DNA from: Mesorhizobium tianshanense
GTDB taxonomy: Bacteria > Pseudomonadota > Alphaproteobacteria > Rhizobiales > Rhizobiaceae
Reading direction: 5' to 3'
DNA length: 64,000 nucleotides
Assembly (NCBI RefSeq): GCF_007830515.1
Contig: NZ_VLKT01000028.1
Location: 1 to 64,000, forward strand
Of this stretch, positions 1 through 7,908 are shown piece by piece. The first letter of the stretch is position 1. Every line of letters begins with the position of its first letter. A program made the translations under genes and the position numbers. The notes below the pieces were generated by a model that ran no database searches, was not told where the DNA came from, and was given only the letters and a program-made list of their open reading frames with translations.

Positions 1-192
1 CCGCCGCGGCTCAAACGCTACAACCGCCTGATCGCCAGAAGGCGGGCTGCGGTGGAGACCACTTTCGCCATGCTCAAGCGCCGCATGAAGCTGACCACGA
101 TCCGCTATGTCGGGCTGGCCAAGGCAGCCGCCCAGGTGACGATGGCGGCCATCGCCTTCAACATGCGCCGATGGGCCGCCATCACAGGATAG
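1..192 (+). mobile_element. IS5-like transposase, C-terminal fragment (runs off the left edge)
   Basis: Reading frame 1 is open from the window edge to a TAG at 190-192, giving 63 residues rich in Arg and Lys. The segment AAVETTFAMLKRR, then IRYVGLAKA, then AAIAFNMRRW fits the C-terminus of IS4/IS5-type DDE transposases, in which the Glu of the VE pair is the third catalytic acid. The N-terminal part, with the two Asp residues, would lie outside the window, so activity cannot be judged. The roughly 170 bases after the stop hold no gene. A boundary inverted repeat could lie there but cannot be recognised without the left end of the element. Confidence 0.72.
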
Positions 193-361
193 GTGCGCCC
201 GGATTCCGGCCACACAGGGCCGGACCGCCGCCTGAAACCCCAGACAGGACACCCCAAAACCCAAAAACAAACGAAAACCGGCGCCAAACCCGTTCCCGCC
301 AGCGCTCTCCTGAAACTGCGCAACGGTCCCCTTGTGGGAGAAGGGAAGAGAGCGCGTTCGA

Positions 362-835
362 TCATCCCTTGGCTGCCTCTTCGAGCTTGGCGATGTCGAT
401 CTTGGTCATCTGCATCATCGCCTGCATGACACGGCCGGCCTTTTCCTTATCGGGATCCCGCAGCAGCTTCGGCAACTGCTCGGGAACGACCTGCCAGGAA
501 AGGCCGAATTTGTCCTTCAGCCAGCTGCACTGGCTGGGCTCACCACCGCCCTCGATTAGCCTGTTCCAGAAATGGTCGACCTCTTCCTGCGTCTTGCAGT
601 TGATGGACAGCGAGACTGCCTCGGTGAACTTGAATTGCGGCCCGCCGTTGAGCGCCTGAAACTGCACGCCGTCGAGCTCGAATTCGACCACCAACACCTT
701 TCCCTCATGATCGCCGCTGCCCTTGGGCCAGCGCATCACGCTCAGCACCTTCGAATTCTTGAAGATGGAGATGTAGTGGTTCATCGCGTCCTCGGCCTGG
801 TCTTCAAACCACAGGCAGGGGGTGATCTTTTGCAT
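362..835 (-). CDS. PhnB-like VOC superfamily protein
   Basis: This 157-residue cytoplasmic protein starts at the ATG at 835, preceded by a GAGGAG-type ribosome site. It opens with the ITPCLWFEDQAEDAMNHY block and ends with a KIDIAKLEEAAKG helix. This matches the PhnB / 3-demethylubiquinone methyltransferase-like branch of the vicinal oxygen chelate fold, where an N-terminal strand-helix unit is followed by W-rich strands (FWNRLIEGG, then SWQVVPEQL). Proteins of this branch are usually of unknown substrate, and few metal ligands are kept, so an enzymatic role is not claimed. It faces ilvD divergently across 255 bases and shows no operon partner. Confidence 0.75.
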   Translation of the reverse strand: MQKITPCLWFEDQAEDAMNHYISIFKNSKVLSVMRWPKGSGDHEGKVLVVEFELDGVQFQALNGGPQFKFTEAVSLSINCKTQEEVDHFWNRLIEGGGEPSQCSWLKDKFGLSWQVVPEQLPKLLRDPDKEKAGRVMQAMMQMTKIDIAKLEEAAKG

Positions 836-1090
836 TTGCTTGCTCCTCGGCTGTTGCAGTTGGCTATCACAGTGAAACGGCCTGGCTTGGCGTTGGTGTT
901 ATTTGCCCTGCCGTTTGCCCAAGGACGCCCGGGCGGCACGCAATCCGACAGTGTCATCAAATTTTCTTGGAAAAATCTGGCGCATTGCAAAATTGTGGCC
1001 AGACCACACCCCTGCGTCTATAACGCCTGCGACCAGAATTCCGCTCCGCCGCTTGGCCAGTCCAGCGCGCCAGCCAGCAAGGAAAGACGC

Positions 1091-2935
1091 ATGCCCGCCT
1101 ATCGCTCCCGCACCACCACCCATGGCCGCAACATGGCCGGCGCCCGCGGCCTGTGGCGCGCCACAGGCATGAAGGATTCCGATTTCGGCAAGCCGATCAT
1201 CGCTATCGTCAATTCCTTCACCCAGTTCGTGCCAGGCCATGTCCATCTCAAGGATCTCGGTCAGCTCGTCGCCCGCGAGATCGAAAAGGCCGGCGGCGTG
1301 GCCAAGGAGTTCAACACCATCGCCGTCGACGACGGCATCGCCATGGGCCATGACGGCATGCTCTATTCGCTGCCGTCGCGCGAGCTGATCGCCGACTCGG
1401 TCGAATACATGGTCAACGCCCACTGCGCCGACGCCATGGTCTGCATCTCCAATTGCGACAAGATCACGCCGGGCATGCTGATGGCGTCGCTGCGCCTCAA
1501 CATCCCGACCGTCTTCGTCTCCGGCGGGCCGATGGAAGCCGGCAAGGTGGTGCTCGCCGGCAAGACGCAGGCGCTCGATCTGGTCGACGCCATGGTCGCG
1601 GCCGCCGACGACAAGATCTCCGACGAGGACGTCAAGACCATCGAGCGCTCGGCCTGTCCGACCTGCGGCTCCTGCTCGGGCATGTTCACCGCCAATTCGA
1701 TGAACTGCCTGACCGAGGCGCTGGGTCTTTCATTGCCCGGCAACGGCTCGACGCTAGCCACCCATGCCGACCGCAAGCGGCTGTTCGTCGAGGCCGGCCA
1801 TCTGATCGTCGATCTCGCCCAACGCTACTACGAGCAGGACGACGAAACCGCGCTGCCGCGCAGCATCGCCTCGAAGGGCGCCTTCGAGAACGCCATGACG
1901 CTCGACATCGCCATGGGCGGCTCGACCAACACCGTGCTGCACATCCTGGCTGCCGCGCATGAGGGCGAGGTCGACTTCACCATGGAGGACATCGACCGGC
2001 TGTCGCGGCGGGTTCCGGTGCTGTGCAAGGTGGCGCCGGCCAAGGCCGATGTCCATATGGAGGACGTCCACCGCGCCGGCGGCATCATGGCGATCCTCGG
2101 CCAACTCGACAGCGCCGGGCTGATCAACCGCGACCTGCCGACGGTGCACACGGCAAGCCTCGGCGAGGCCCTCGACCATTGGGACATCTCGCGCACGACC
2201 AGCCAGAACGTTCGCGATTTCTTTCTGGCGGCGCCGGGCGGCGTGCCGACGCAGATCGCCTTCAGCCAGGACCGCCGCTGGGACGAGCTCGATCTTGATC
2301 GTGAGAAAGGTGCCATCCGCTCGGCCGAACACCCCTTCTCGAGGGATGGCGGCCTTGCCGTGCTGAAAGGCAACCTGGCGCTCGACGGCTGCATCGTGAA
2401 GACCGCCGGCGTCGACGAATCCATCCTCAAATTCACCGGCCCGGCCCGGGTGTTCGAAAGCCAGGACGCCAGCGTCAAGGCGATCCTGTCGAACGAGATC
2501 AAGGCCGGCGACGTCGTCGTCATCCGCTACGAGGGGCCGCGCGGCGGCCCCGGCATGCAGGAAATGCTCTACCCGACCAGCTATCTCAAGTCGAAAGGGC
2601 TCGGCAAAGCCTGCGCGCTCATCACTGATGGCCGCTTTTCCGGCGGCACCTCCGGCCTGTCGATCGGCCATGCCTCGCCGGAGGCGGCGGAAGGTGGGCT
2701 GATCGGGCTGGTGCAGGAGGGTGACACGATCGAGATCGATATCCCGAACCGTACCATTAGGCTTGCTGTCGACGACGCCGAACTCGCAGCCCGCCGCGCG
2801 GCGATGGAGGCTAAGGGCGCTGCCGCCTGGAAGCCCGAGGAAAAGCGCAAGCGCAAGGTGACGACGGCGTTGCGAGCCTATGCGTCGATGGCGACAAGTG
2901 CTGCCAAGGGTGCGGTACGGTACGTGCCGGAGTAG
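1091..2935 (+). CDS. ilvD: Dihydroxy-acid dehydratase
   Basis: This 614-residue enzyme would dehydrate 2,3-dihydroxy-isovalerate and 2,3-dihydroxy-methylvalerate to the 2-keto acids that become valine, isoleucine and leucine. The iron-sulphur ligands typical of IlvD are visible: Cys122 in NCDKITPGM and Cys195 in the PTCGSCSGMF block. The C-terminal DGRFSGGTSGLSIGH signature is also present. The reading frame continues upstream, but the ATG at 1091 after GGAAAGACGC gives the family's normal N-terminus (MPAYRSRTTTHGRN). It is monocistronic, with a palindromic repeat directly downstream. A second, divergent IlvD/Edd paralogue lies at 35 kb and has sugar-acid dehydratase signatures, so this copy is the biosynthetic one. 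Confidence 0.97.
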   Translation: MPAYRSRTTTHGRNMAGARGLWRATGMKDSDFGKPIIAIVNSFTQFVPGHVHLKDLGQLVAREIEKAGGVAKEFNTIAVDDGIAMGHDGMLYSLPSRELIADSVEYMVNAHCADAMVCISNCDKITPGMLMASLRLNIPTVFVSGGPMEAGKVVLAGKTQALDLVDAMVAAADDKISDEDVKTIERSACPTCGSCSGMFTANSMNCLTEALGLSLPGNGSTLATHADRKRLFVEAGHLIVDLAQRYYEQDDETALPRSIASKGAFENAMTLDIAMGGSTNTVLHILAAAHEGEVDFTMEDIDRLSRRVPVLCKVAPAKADVHMEDVHRAGGIMAILGQLDSAGLINRDLPTVHTASLGEALDHWDISRTTSQNVRDFFLAAPGGVPTQIAFSQDRRWDELDLDREKGAIRSAEHPFSRDGGLAVLKGNLALDGCIVKTAGVDESILKFTGPARVFESQDASVKAILSNEIKAGDVVVIRYEGPRGGPGMQEMLYPTSYLKSKGLGKACALITDGRFSGGTSGLSIGHASPEAAEGGLIGLVQEGDTIEIDIPNRTIRLAVDDAELAARRAAMEAKGAAAWKPEEKRKRKVTTALRAYASMATSAAKGAVRYVPE

Positions 2936-2948
2936 GTTGGCGCCTAGG

Positions 2949-3068
2949 CCCCCTCATCCGGCCGCTTCGCGGCCACCTTCTCCCCGCTGGGGAGAAGAGG
3001 CTGGCGCCGGTGTTGGCGATCTCTTCTCCCCTTGGGGAGAAGGTGGCCCGAAGGGCCGGATGAGGGGG
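2949..3068. repeat. RIME-like palindromic intergenic element
   Basis: The ends are a perfect 15-bp inverted pair, CCCCCTCATCCGGCC at 2949-2963 and its complement at 3054-3068. Inside are two further hairpins built on the CTTCTCCCC/GGGGAGAAG motif. This two-palindrome mosaic matches the RIME-type elements described in rhizobia. It lies between the convergent ends of ilvD and the ABC exporter gene and could act as a bidirectional transcription stop. Confidence 0.8.
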
Positions 3069-3097
3069 CATGGCTCCAATGCCCGGCAACATGCCAC

Positions 3098-4921
3098 TCA
3101 AGGCATCAGCTGATACTCATAAAGCTTCTGGTAGAGCCCACCCTGGTTGAGCAACATCCGGTGCGACCCGCTTTCCACCACTTTGCCGGCTTCCAGCACC
3201 ACGATCGTATCGGCCTGGTGCACGGTGGATAGCCGGTGGGCGATGACGATGGTCGTGCGTCCGGCCGTCAGCTGCTGCAGCGCGTCACGAAACAGCGCCT
3301 CGGACTCGGCGTCGAGCGCGCTGGTCGCCTCGTCGAGAAGCAGGATCTCCGCATTGCGCAGCATGGCGCGCGCGATCGAAATGCGCTGGCGCTGGCCGCC
3401 GGAAAGCCGGGCGCCGTTCTCGCCGACTTCCGTGTCGTAGCCTTCCGCCATGGCGACGATGAAGTTGTGAGCATTGGCAGCCTTGGCGGCGGCGATCACG
3501 TCCTCGTCGCTCGCGTCCTGCCGCCCGAGACGGATGTTGTGCATCACCGTGCCGGCGAACAGGAACGTGTCCTGGCTGACATAGGCGATCTTCTGCCGCA
3601 GCGAAGCGAGCGTGGCGTGCGCAATGTCCTGGCCGTCGAACAGCACCTTGCCGCTGTCGGGATCGTACATGCGCATGATCAGATTCAGCATGGTCGACTT
3701 GCCGCTGCCCGAAGGCCCCACCAGCGCCGTCATCTTGCCGGCCGCGAAGGTCAGGTCGAAATGTTCCAGCACGGGTTGGCCGTCCTGATAGGCGAAGCTC
3801 ACATCGTCGAACCGGATTTCGCCTGGGCCCGGCAGAAGCGGCTTGGCACCGGGCTTTTCGGCCAGCGTCAGCGGCCGATCGGCCAGTTGGAACATCATGC
3901 GCACCCCGACCATGCCGGTCTCCAGCGAGATGCGGACACGGGCAAGGCGCTTTGCCGGCTCGTAGGCAAGCAGGAGCGCGGTGATGAAGGCCATGATGCT
4001 GCCGGGTGTCTGCCCGCCTTGCACGACGAGAACGCCGCTGACCAGGATGACGCCGGCGATGGCCAGCCCGGCCAGCGTTTCCATGATCGGGCTGGTGCCG
4101 GCCTCCAGCGTCGCGATGCTGTTGGCCCTGCTTTCGACATCGGAAACCGCCTTGTGCATGCGCTTGCGCATCGAATCCTCGAGATTGAAGGACTTGACGA
4201 CGCGCACGCCGATTGTCGTTTCCTGCATCACCTGCACGATCTGTCCGATGGAGCGGAATTCCATTTCGGTGATCTTGCGGATCCGCTTGAGGATGCGGTT
4301 GACGAAATAGATCGCCGCCGGCCCGATAATGAAGGAAACCAGCGACAGCGCCGGTTGCTGGATAAACATGACCAGCAGCAGGCCGATGAGCGAAACCAGA
4401 TCGCGCACGAACGACGTGACGACGAGGTCGAGCACCCTGCGCGCGGCCTGCGCGTTGTTGGTCATCCGGGTGATCAGGTCGGACGAGGAGGTCGAGTGGT
4501 AGAATTCGATGCCTTGCGCCAGGATCCGGTCGTAGATCTTGCGCTGCCGCTCGGCGATGATGCTGTTGCCGACCCGGCTGAGGAAATAGGCCTGGACGAA
4601 GCTGGCGACGCCCTTGATGATGAAGATGGCGGCGACCGCGCCCGCGATCAGGTAGATCCGCTTGACGTCCCGCGAGATCATGAATTCGTTGGTGATGTCG
4701 CGCATGATCCAGGCGCTGGCTGCCGTCATGCCGGCCACCACCAGCATCGCCAGTATGGCGATAGTGTAGCCGAACATGTGTTTGCGGAATGATTCCCTCA
4801 GCAGCCTCACGACGAGGTGCAGGTTCTCCGACGAGCGGAAAAATCGAAACAAACGGCTGATCCCTGAAACCGCGACAACGAAAGGCGGCTTATAGAGCGA
4901 GTTGCGGCCGGATGGAACCAT
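3098..4921 (-). CDS. MsbA-like ABC exporter, fused permease and ATPase
   Basis: This inner-membrane half-transporter of about 607 residues has an N-terminal six-helix ABC transmembrane domain (roughly residues 30-310), starting in FGYTIAILAMLVVAGMTAAS. It is followed by an ATPase domain with Walker A GPSGSGKST, signature LSGGQRQR, Walker B ILLLDEATSALD and the switch His in IVIAHRLST. It works as a homodimer. The resemblance is to MsbA / lipid A exporters, although multidrug export cannot be excluded from sequence. The frame stays open well upstream into the divergent gene. I chose the ATG at 4921 because earlier codons overlap that gene. A TTG at 4852, giving a shorter FRFFRSSENL start, is possible. 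Confidence 0.88.
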   Translation of the reverse strand: MVPSGRNSLYKPPFVVAVSGISRLFRFFRSSENLHLVVRLLRESFRKHMFGYTIAILAMLVVAGMTAASAWIMRDITNEFMISRDVKRIYLIAGAVAAIFIIKGVASFVQAYFLSRVGNSIIAERQRKIYDRILAQGIEFYHSTSSSDLITRMTNNAQAARRVLDLVVTSFVRDLVSLIGLLLVMFIQQPALSLVSFIIGPAAIYFVNRILKRIRKITEMEFRSIGQIVQVMQETTIGVRVVKSFNLEDSMRKRMHKAVSDVESRANSIATLEAGTSPIMETLAGLAIAGVILVSGVLVVQGGQTPGSIMAFITALLLAYEPAKRLARVRISLETGMVGVRMMFQLADRPLTLAEKPGAKPLLPGPGEIRFDDVSFAYQDGQPVLEHFDLTFAAGKMTALVGPSGSGKSTMLNLIMRMYDPDSGKVLFDGQDIAHATLASLRQKIAYVSQDTFLFAGTVMHNIRLGRQDASDEDVIAAAKAANAHNFIVAMAEGYDTEVGENGARLSGGQRQRISIARAMLRNAEILLLDEATSALDAESEALFRDALQQLTAGRTTIVIAHRLSTVHQADTIVVLEAGKVVESGSHRMLLNQGGLYQKLYEYQLMP

Positions 4922-4964
4922 TCGCCGCCGTGGAAAGAAGCGGCTGCGGCAACCTGTGCGCCAC

Positions 4965-5068
4965 GATGCGCATGACCCGTAAATCGGAATCGATTTTCGC
5001 TGGGGATCATGCGCAAAATCAAAGTGCTGCAGCGTCCTTGCGCGTCCAAGAGGACACGCGGCGCTGTA
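4965..5068. repeat. Dispersed repeat family A, copy 1
   Basis: The block contains GCGCATGACCC, AAATCGGAATCGATTTTC, GGGGATCATGCGC and then a CAGCGTCC...GGCGCTG hairpin. The same ordered modules recur at 34906-34970 (partial) and 57727-57816. The first and third modules are near-inverted, so the unit can fold as two nested stem-loops. It fills most of the divergent gap between the ABC exporter and codA-like genes, so promoters for both must sit in or beside it. Confidence 0.7.
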
Positions 5069-5096
5069 GTGTGATTCTGAAAAGGGATGACGACAG

Positions 5097-6383
5097 ATGA
5101 ATTTCGACCTTATCGTTCGCGGCGGCATGCTGCCCGACGGCACGATCGCCGATATCGGCATCGTCGGCGAGACGATCGCGGCCATCGAGCGCGAACTGAA
5201 CGTAACCGCGGGCACGGCGATCGACGCCCATGGCAATCTGATCTCGCCGCCTTTCGTCGATCCGCATTTCCACATGGATGCGACGCTCTCCCTGGGCATT
5301 CCGCGCATCAACGCGTCGGGCACGCTGCTGGAAGGCATTTCACTGTGGGGCGAGCTGAAGCCGCTGCTGACGCACGAAGCGGTGCGCGAGCGCGCGCTCG
5401 CCTATTGCGACTGGGCGGTGTCGATGGGCCTGCTCGCCATTCGCACCCACGTCGATGTTTGCGATAGCAGGTTGCTGGCGGTCGAAGCCCTGCTCGACGT
5501 GAAGAAGACGGTCGCGCCCTATATCGACCTGCAACTGGTCGCCTTCCCGCAGGATGGATTCTATCGCTCGCCGACGGCGCGCGACAACACCATCCGCGCG
5601 CTCGACATGGGCGTCGACATCGTCGGCGGCATTCCGCATTTCGAGCGCACCATGGCCGACGGCACGCGCTCGGTGACGGAATTGTGCGAAATCGCGGCAA
5701 AGCGCGGCCTCATGGTCGATCTGCATTGCGACGAGACCGACGATCCGCTGTCGCGCCATATCGAGCAGCTGGCCTATGAGACGCAGCGCCTCGGCCTGCA
5801 GGGCAGGGTCGCCGGCTCGCATCTCACCTCGATGCACTCGATGGACAACTACTATGTCTCGAAGCTGCTGCCGCTGATCGCCGAGGCAGGCGTCTCGGCG
5901 ATTCCCAATCCGCTGATCAACATCATGCTGCAGGGCCGCCACGACACTTTTCCCAAACGGCGCGGCCTGACGCGGGTGAAGGAAATGCTTGCCCACGGCA
6001 TCCGCGTCGGCTGGGGCCAGGATTGCGTGCTCGACCCCTGGTATTCGCTGGGCACCGCCGACATGCTGGACGTCGCCTTCATGGGCCTCCACGTCGCCCA
6101 GATGTCGAGCCCGGCCGACATGGCGCGGTGCTTCGACATGGTCACCAACGTCAACGCCGCCATCATGGGCCTCGACCATCTTGGCCTCAGCGTGGGCAAG
6201 CGCGCCAGCCTCGTCGTCCTCGACGCCGGCGATCCGGTCGAGGCGTTGCGCCTGCGCCCCGAGCGCCTGTGCGTCATCGCCAGGGGCAAGGTGGTGGCCG
6301 AGCGGACCAGGCAGGACACGCGGCTTTCGATCGCGGGACGGCCGGGAACGGTGAACCGCAGGCATCGTCCGCCCATGTCATGA
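5097..6383 (+). CDS. codA: Cytosine deaminase-like amidohydrolase
   Basis: This 428-residue enzyme probably hydrolyses the amino group of cytosine or a related cyclic nitrogen compound. It is the same length as the E. coli CodA type. The metal-centre residues fit: His57 and His59 in DPHFHMD, His210 with Glu213 in HCDETDD, His242 in AGSHLTSMHS, and Asp309 in GWGQDCV. The QGRHDTFPKRRG and LDPWYSLGTADML stretches are characteristic of the CodA branch. There is no signal peptide, so it is cytoplasmic. No codB-type permease lies next to it. The EamA permease at 6.9 kb is the nearest carrier and is separated by a lipoprotein gene. Exact substrate within the CodA / N-isopropylammelide hydrolase branch is uncertain. 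Confidence 0.87.
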   Translation: MNFDLIVRGGMLPDGTIADIGIVGETIAAIERELNVTAGTAIDAHGNLISPPFVDPHFHMDATLSLGIPRINASGTLLEGISLWGELKPLLTHEAVRERALAYCDWAVSMGLLAIRTHVDVCDSRLLAVEALLDVKKTVAPYIDLQLVAFPQDGFYRSPTARDNTIRALDMGVDIVGGIPHFERTMADGTRSVTELCEIAAKRGLMVDLHCDETDDPLSRHIEQLAYETQRLGLQGRVAGSHLTSMHSMDNYYVSKLLPLIAEAGVSAIPNPLINIMLQGRHDTFPKRRGLTRVKEMLAHGIRVGWGQDCVLDPWYSLGTADMLDVAFMGLHVAQMSSPADMARCFDMVTNVNAAIMGLDHLGLSVGKRASLVVLDAGDPVEALRLRPERLCVIARGKVVAERTRQDTRLSIAGRPGTVNRRHRPPMS

Positions 6384-6409
6384 CCAGGAATTGTCATGAC
6401 CGATAGTGG

Positions 6410-6436
6410 GCAGGCCCAATAGGACGGCGGGCCTGC
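6410..6436 (+). terminator. Hairpin after the codA-like gene
   Basis: GCAGGCCC at 6410-6417 pairs with GGGCCTGC at 6429-6436 across an 11-base loop, 26 bases after the stop codon. There is no T tract, so it may be a transcript-stabilising hairpin or a factor-assisted stop rather than an intrinsic terminator. Confidence 0.45.
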
Positions 6437-6521
6437 ATCAAAGCCGCCCGCTTCGATCAGATTGATAGGTCCTGATCTTAAGTCTACAGTCAGTCTCCAC
6501 TTTTATGTCGAGGAGGACAGC

Positions 6522-6776
6522 ATGTGGTACAAGACGGCGATCGTGGTCGCGCTGGCTGCAATCTGCACAGGCTGCATGACGGCGGAAGATCGCCGTGCCG
6601 CGGACGAGGCGAAATGCCGGTCCTACGGCTTCGTCAGGAAGAATGATGCCTTCGCCGAATGTCTGCAGCGCATCGATCTCGCGCGCCGCGCGGACCTGAG
6701 AAGCGCGTCGGCTTTCGATCCTTGGGACAGGCCGGTGATCTATCGTCCGATCATCATCCGGCCACGGCCGAAGTAG
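6522..6776 (+). CDS. Small predicted lipoprotein
   Basis: This 84-residue protein has a short N-terminal hydrophobic stretch (WYKTAIVVALAAICTGC) ending in a Cys that fits a lipoprotein lipobox. That predicts cleavage before Cys17 and anchoring in the envelope. The mature part is charged (TAEDRRAADEAKCRSYGF) and ends in a Pro/Ile/Arg tail. Two further Cys residues could form a disulfide. The start at 6522 is set by an AGGAGG at 6511-6516. An upstream in-frame start would bury the signal. Short proteins with the DExKCxSYGF pattern are common in Rhizobiales but have no known function. Confidence 0.72.
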   Translation: MWYKTAIVVALAAICTGCMTAEDRRAADEAKCRSYGFVRKNDAFAECLQRIDLARRADLRSASAFDPWDRPVIYRPIIIRPRPK

Positions 6777-6934
6777 GCCGGCCGTTCGAGCGCCATTTCG
6801 ATCATATTCATGAGTGTAGGCCCAGCCGATTTCCGGCTCTGGTCTGGCTGGTTTCCCGATTTCCGCTCGTCAAAGCGGCTGCTTGCGTCTACGACCCGGC
6901 TCACCGGCTTCATGCGGGAGGAAGCGAGATCGGC

Positions 6935-7855
6935 ATGGCGGAGCCAACAGTCCAGAATTCGACGATCAGGAACGTGCTTTTGGCCGGCATTCTGCTGATG
7001 CTGGCCGGCGATTTCCTGTTTGCGTTGAACGATGCGATGGGCAAGTGGCTGGTCGCCAGCTTTTCGGTCGGCCAGGTCGTGCTGATCCGCTCCATCGGCG
7101 CCTTTTTCGTGCTCGGCCCGATGATCGCGCGTCAGGGCACGGCCAAGCTGTTCCACATGGAGCGCCTTGAACTGCAGGTCCTGCGCGTCGTCATGACGAC
7201 GCTCGACACGGCGTTGTTCTATGCCGCCGTCGTCTATCTGCCGCTCGCCGACGTCATGAGTTTCTACATGGCGGGGCCGATCTACGTTGCGGCGCTATCG
7301 CACCTGTTGCTCGGTGAAAAGGTCGGCTGGCGCCGCTGGATGGCGATCCTGGTCGGCTTCTGCGGCGTTTTGATCATGCTGAAGCCGTCCTCGGCGGCGT
7401 TTTCGCTGTCGTCGAGCTTCGCACTGGCCGGAAGCATTTCATTCGCCTTCGCCATCATCCTCAATCGGCGGCTGCGTGGCACCAGCGACACCTCGCTCGT
7501 TACCTGGCAAACCATCGGCACCTTGCTGGTCGGCGGAGTTCTCACCATCGGTAACTGGCAGACGCCGTCCCCCCTCGATTTTGGCGCCATGCTGCTTCTT
7601 GGCATCGTCTCTTGCGGCGCGCATCTGATGATCACCAGGGCGCTGAAGCTGGCGCCCGCCTCGACGCTGGCGCCGCTGCATTACAGCCTGCTGCTGTGGG
7701 CCGTCATTTTCGGACTGGCCTTCTTCGGCGACATGCCCGGCCCGCGCATCCTGATCGGCTCGGGCATCATCGTGCTGGCCGGCCTGTTCATCTTCCATCG
7801 CCAGAAGGTGGTCGACACGGTGCCGCCCGAAAACGTGCCGAAGGGCGTCAACTAA
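6935..7855 (+). CDS. EamA/DMT-family membrane transporter
   Basis: This 306-residue integral membrane protein has about ten hydrophobic helices arranged as two EamA repeats. The first includes AGILLMLAGDFLFALNDAMGKWL and the second ends in ILIGSGIIVLAGLFIFH. The FYAAVVYLPLADVMSFYMAGPIYVAALSHLLLGEKVG segment is the typical helix 3-4 region, with the conserved LGE turn. Members export or import metabolites such as amino acids, purines or sugar derivatives; the substrate cannot be told here. The ATG at 6935 follows GGAGGAAGCG. The frame extends upstream, but that part reads through the neighbouring intergenic region. Confidence 0.86.
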   Translation: MAEPTVQNSTIRNVLLAGILLMLAGDFLFALNDAMGKWLVASFSVGQVVLIRSIGAFFVLGPMIARQGTAKLFHMERLELQVLRVVMTTLDTALFYAAVVYLPLADVMSFYMAGPIYVAALSHLLLGEKVGWRRWMAILVGFCGVLIMLKPSSAAFSLSSSFALAGSISFAFAIILNRRLRGTSDTSLVTWQTIGTLLVGGVLTIGNWQTPSPLDFGAMLLLGIVSCGAHLMITRALKLAPASTLAPLHYSLLLWAVIFGLAFFGDMPGPRILIGSGIIVLAGLFIFHRQKVVDTVPPENVPKGVN

Positions 7856-7908
7856 TGCTCAGATTTCTGATACCTAACGTTGCGTGTCGCCGCTGACCCA
7901 GAAAGCCT

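Noticed and set aside
1..330. A complete insertion sequence at the left edge
   Set aside because: Only the C-terminal end of the transposase is visible and no terminal repeat can be confirmed without the other end.
836..1090. Possible leader-peptide attenuator before ilvD
   Set aside because: There is no short ORF rich in Ile, Leu or Val codons and no competing hairpins with a T tract.
3236..4792. Plus-strand open frame of about 500 codons opposite the ABC exporter
   Set aside because: The minus strand carries every ABC motif there, and the plus-strand product has antisense-type composition.
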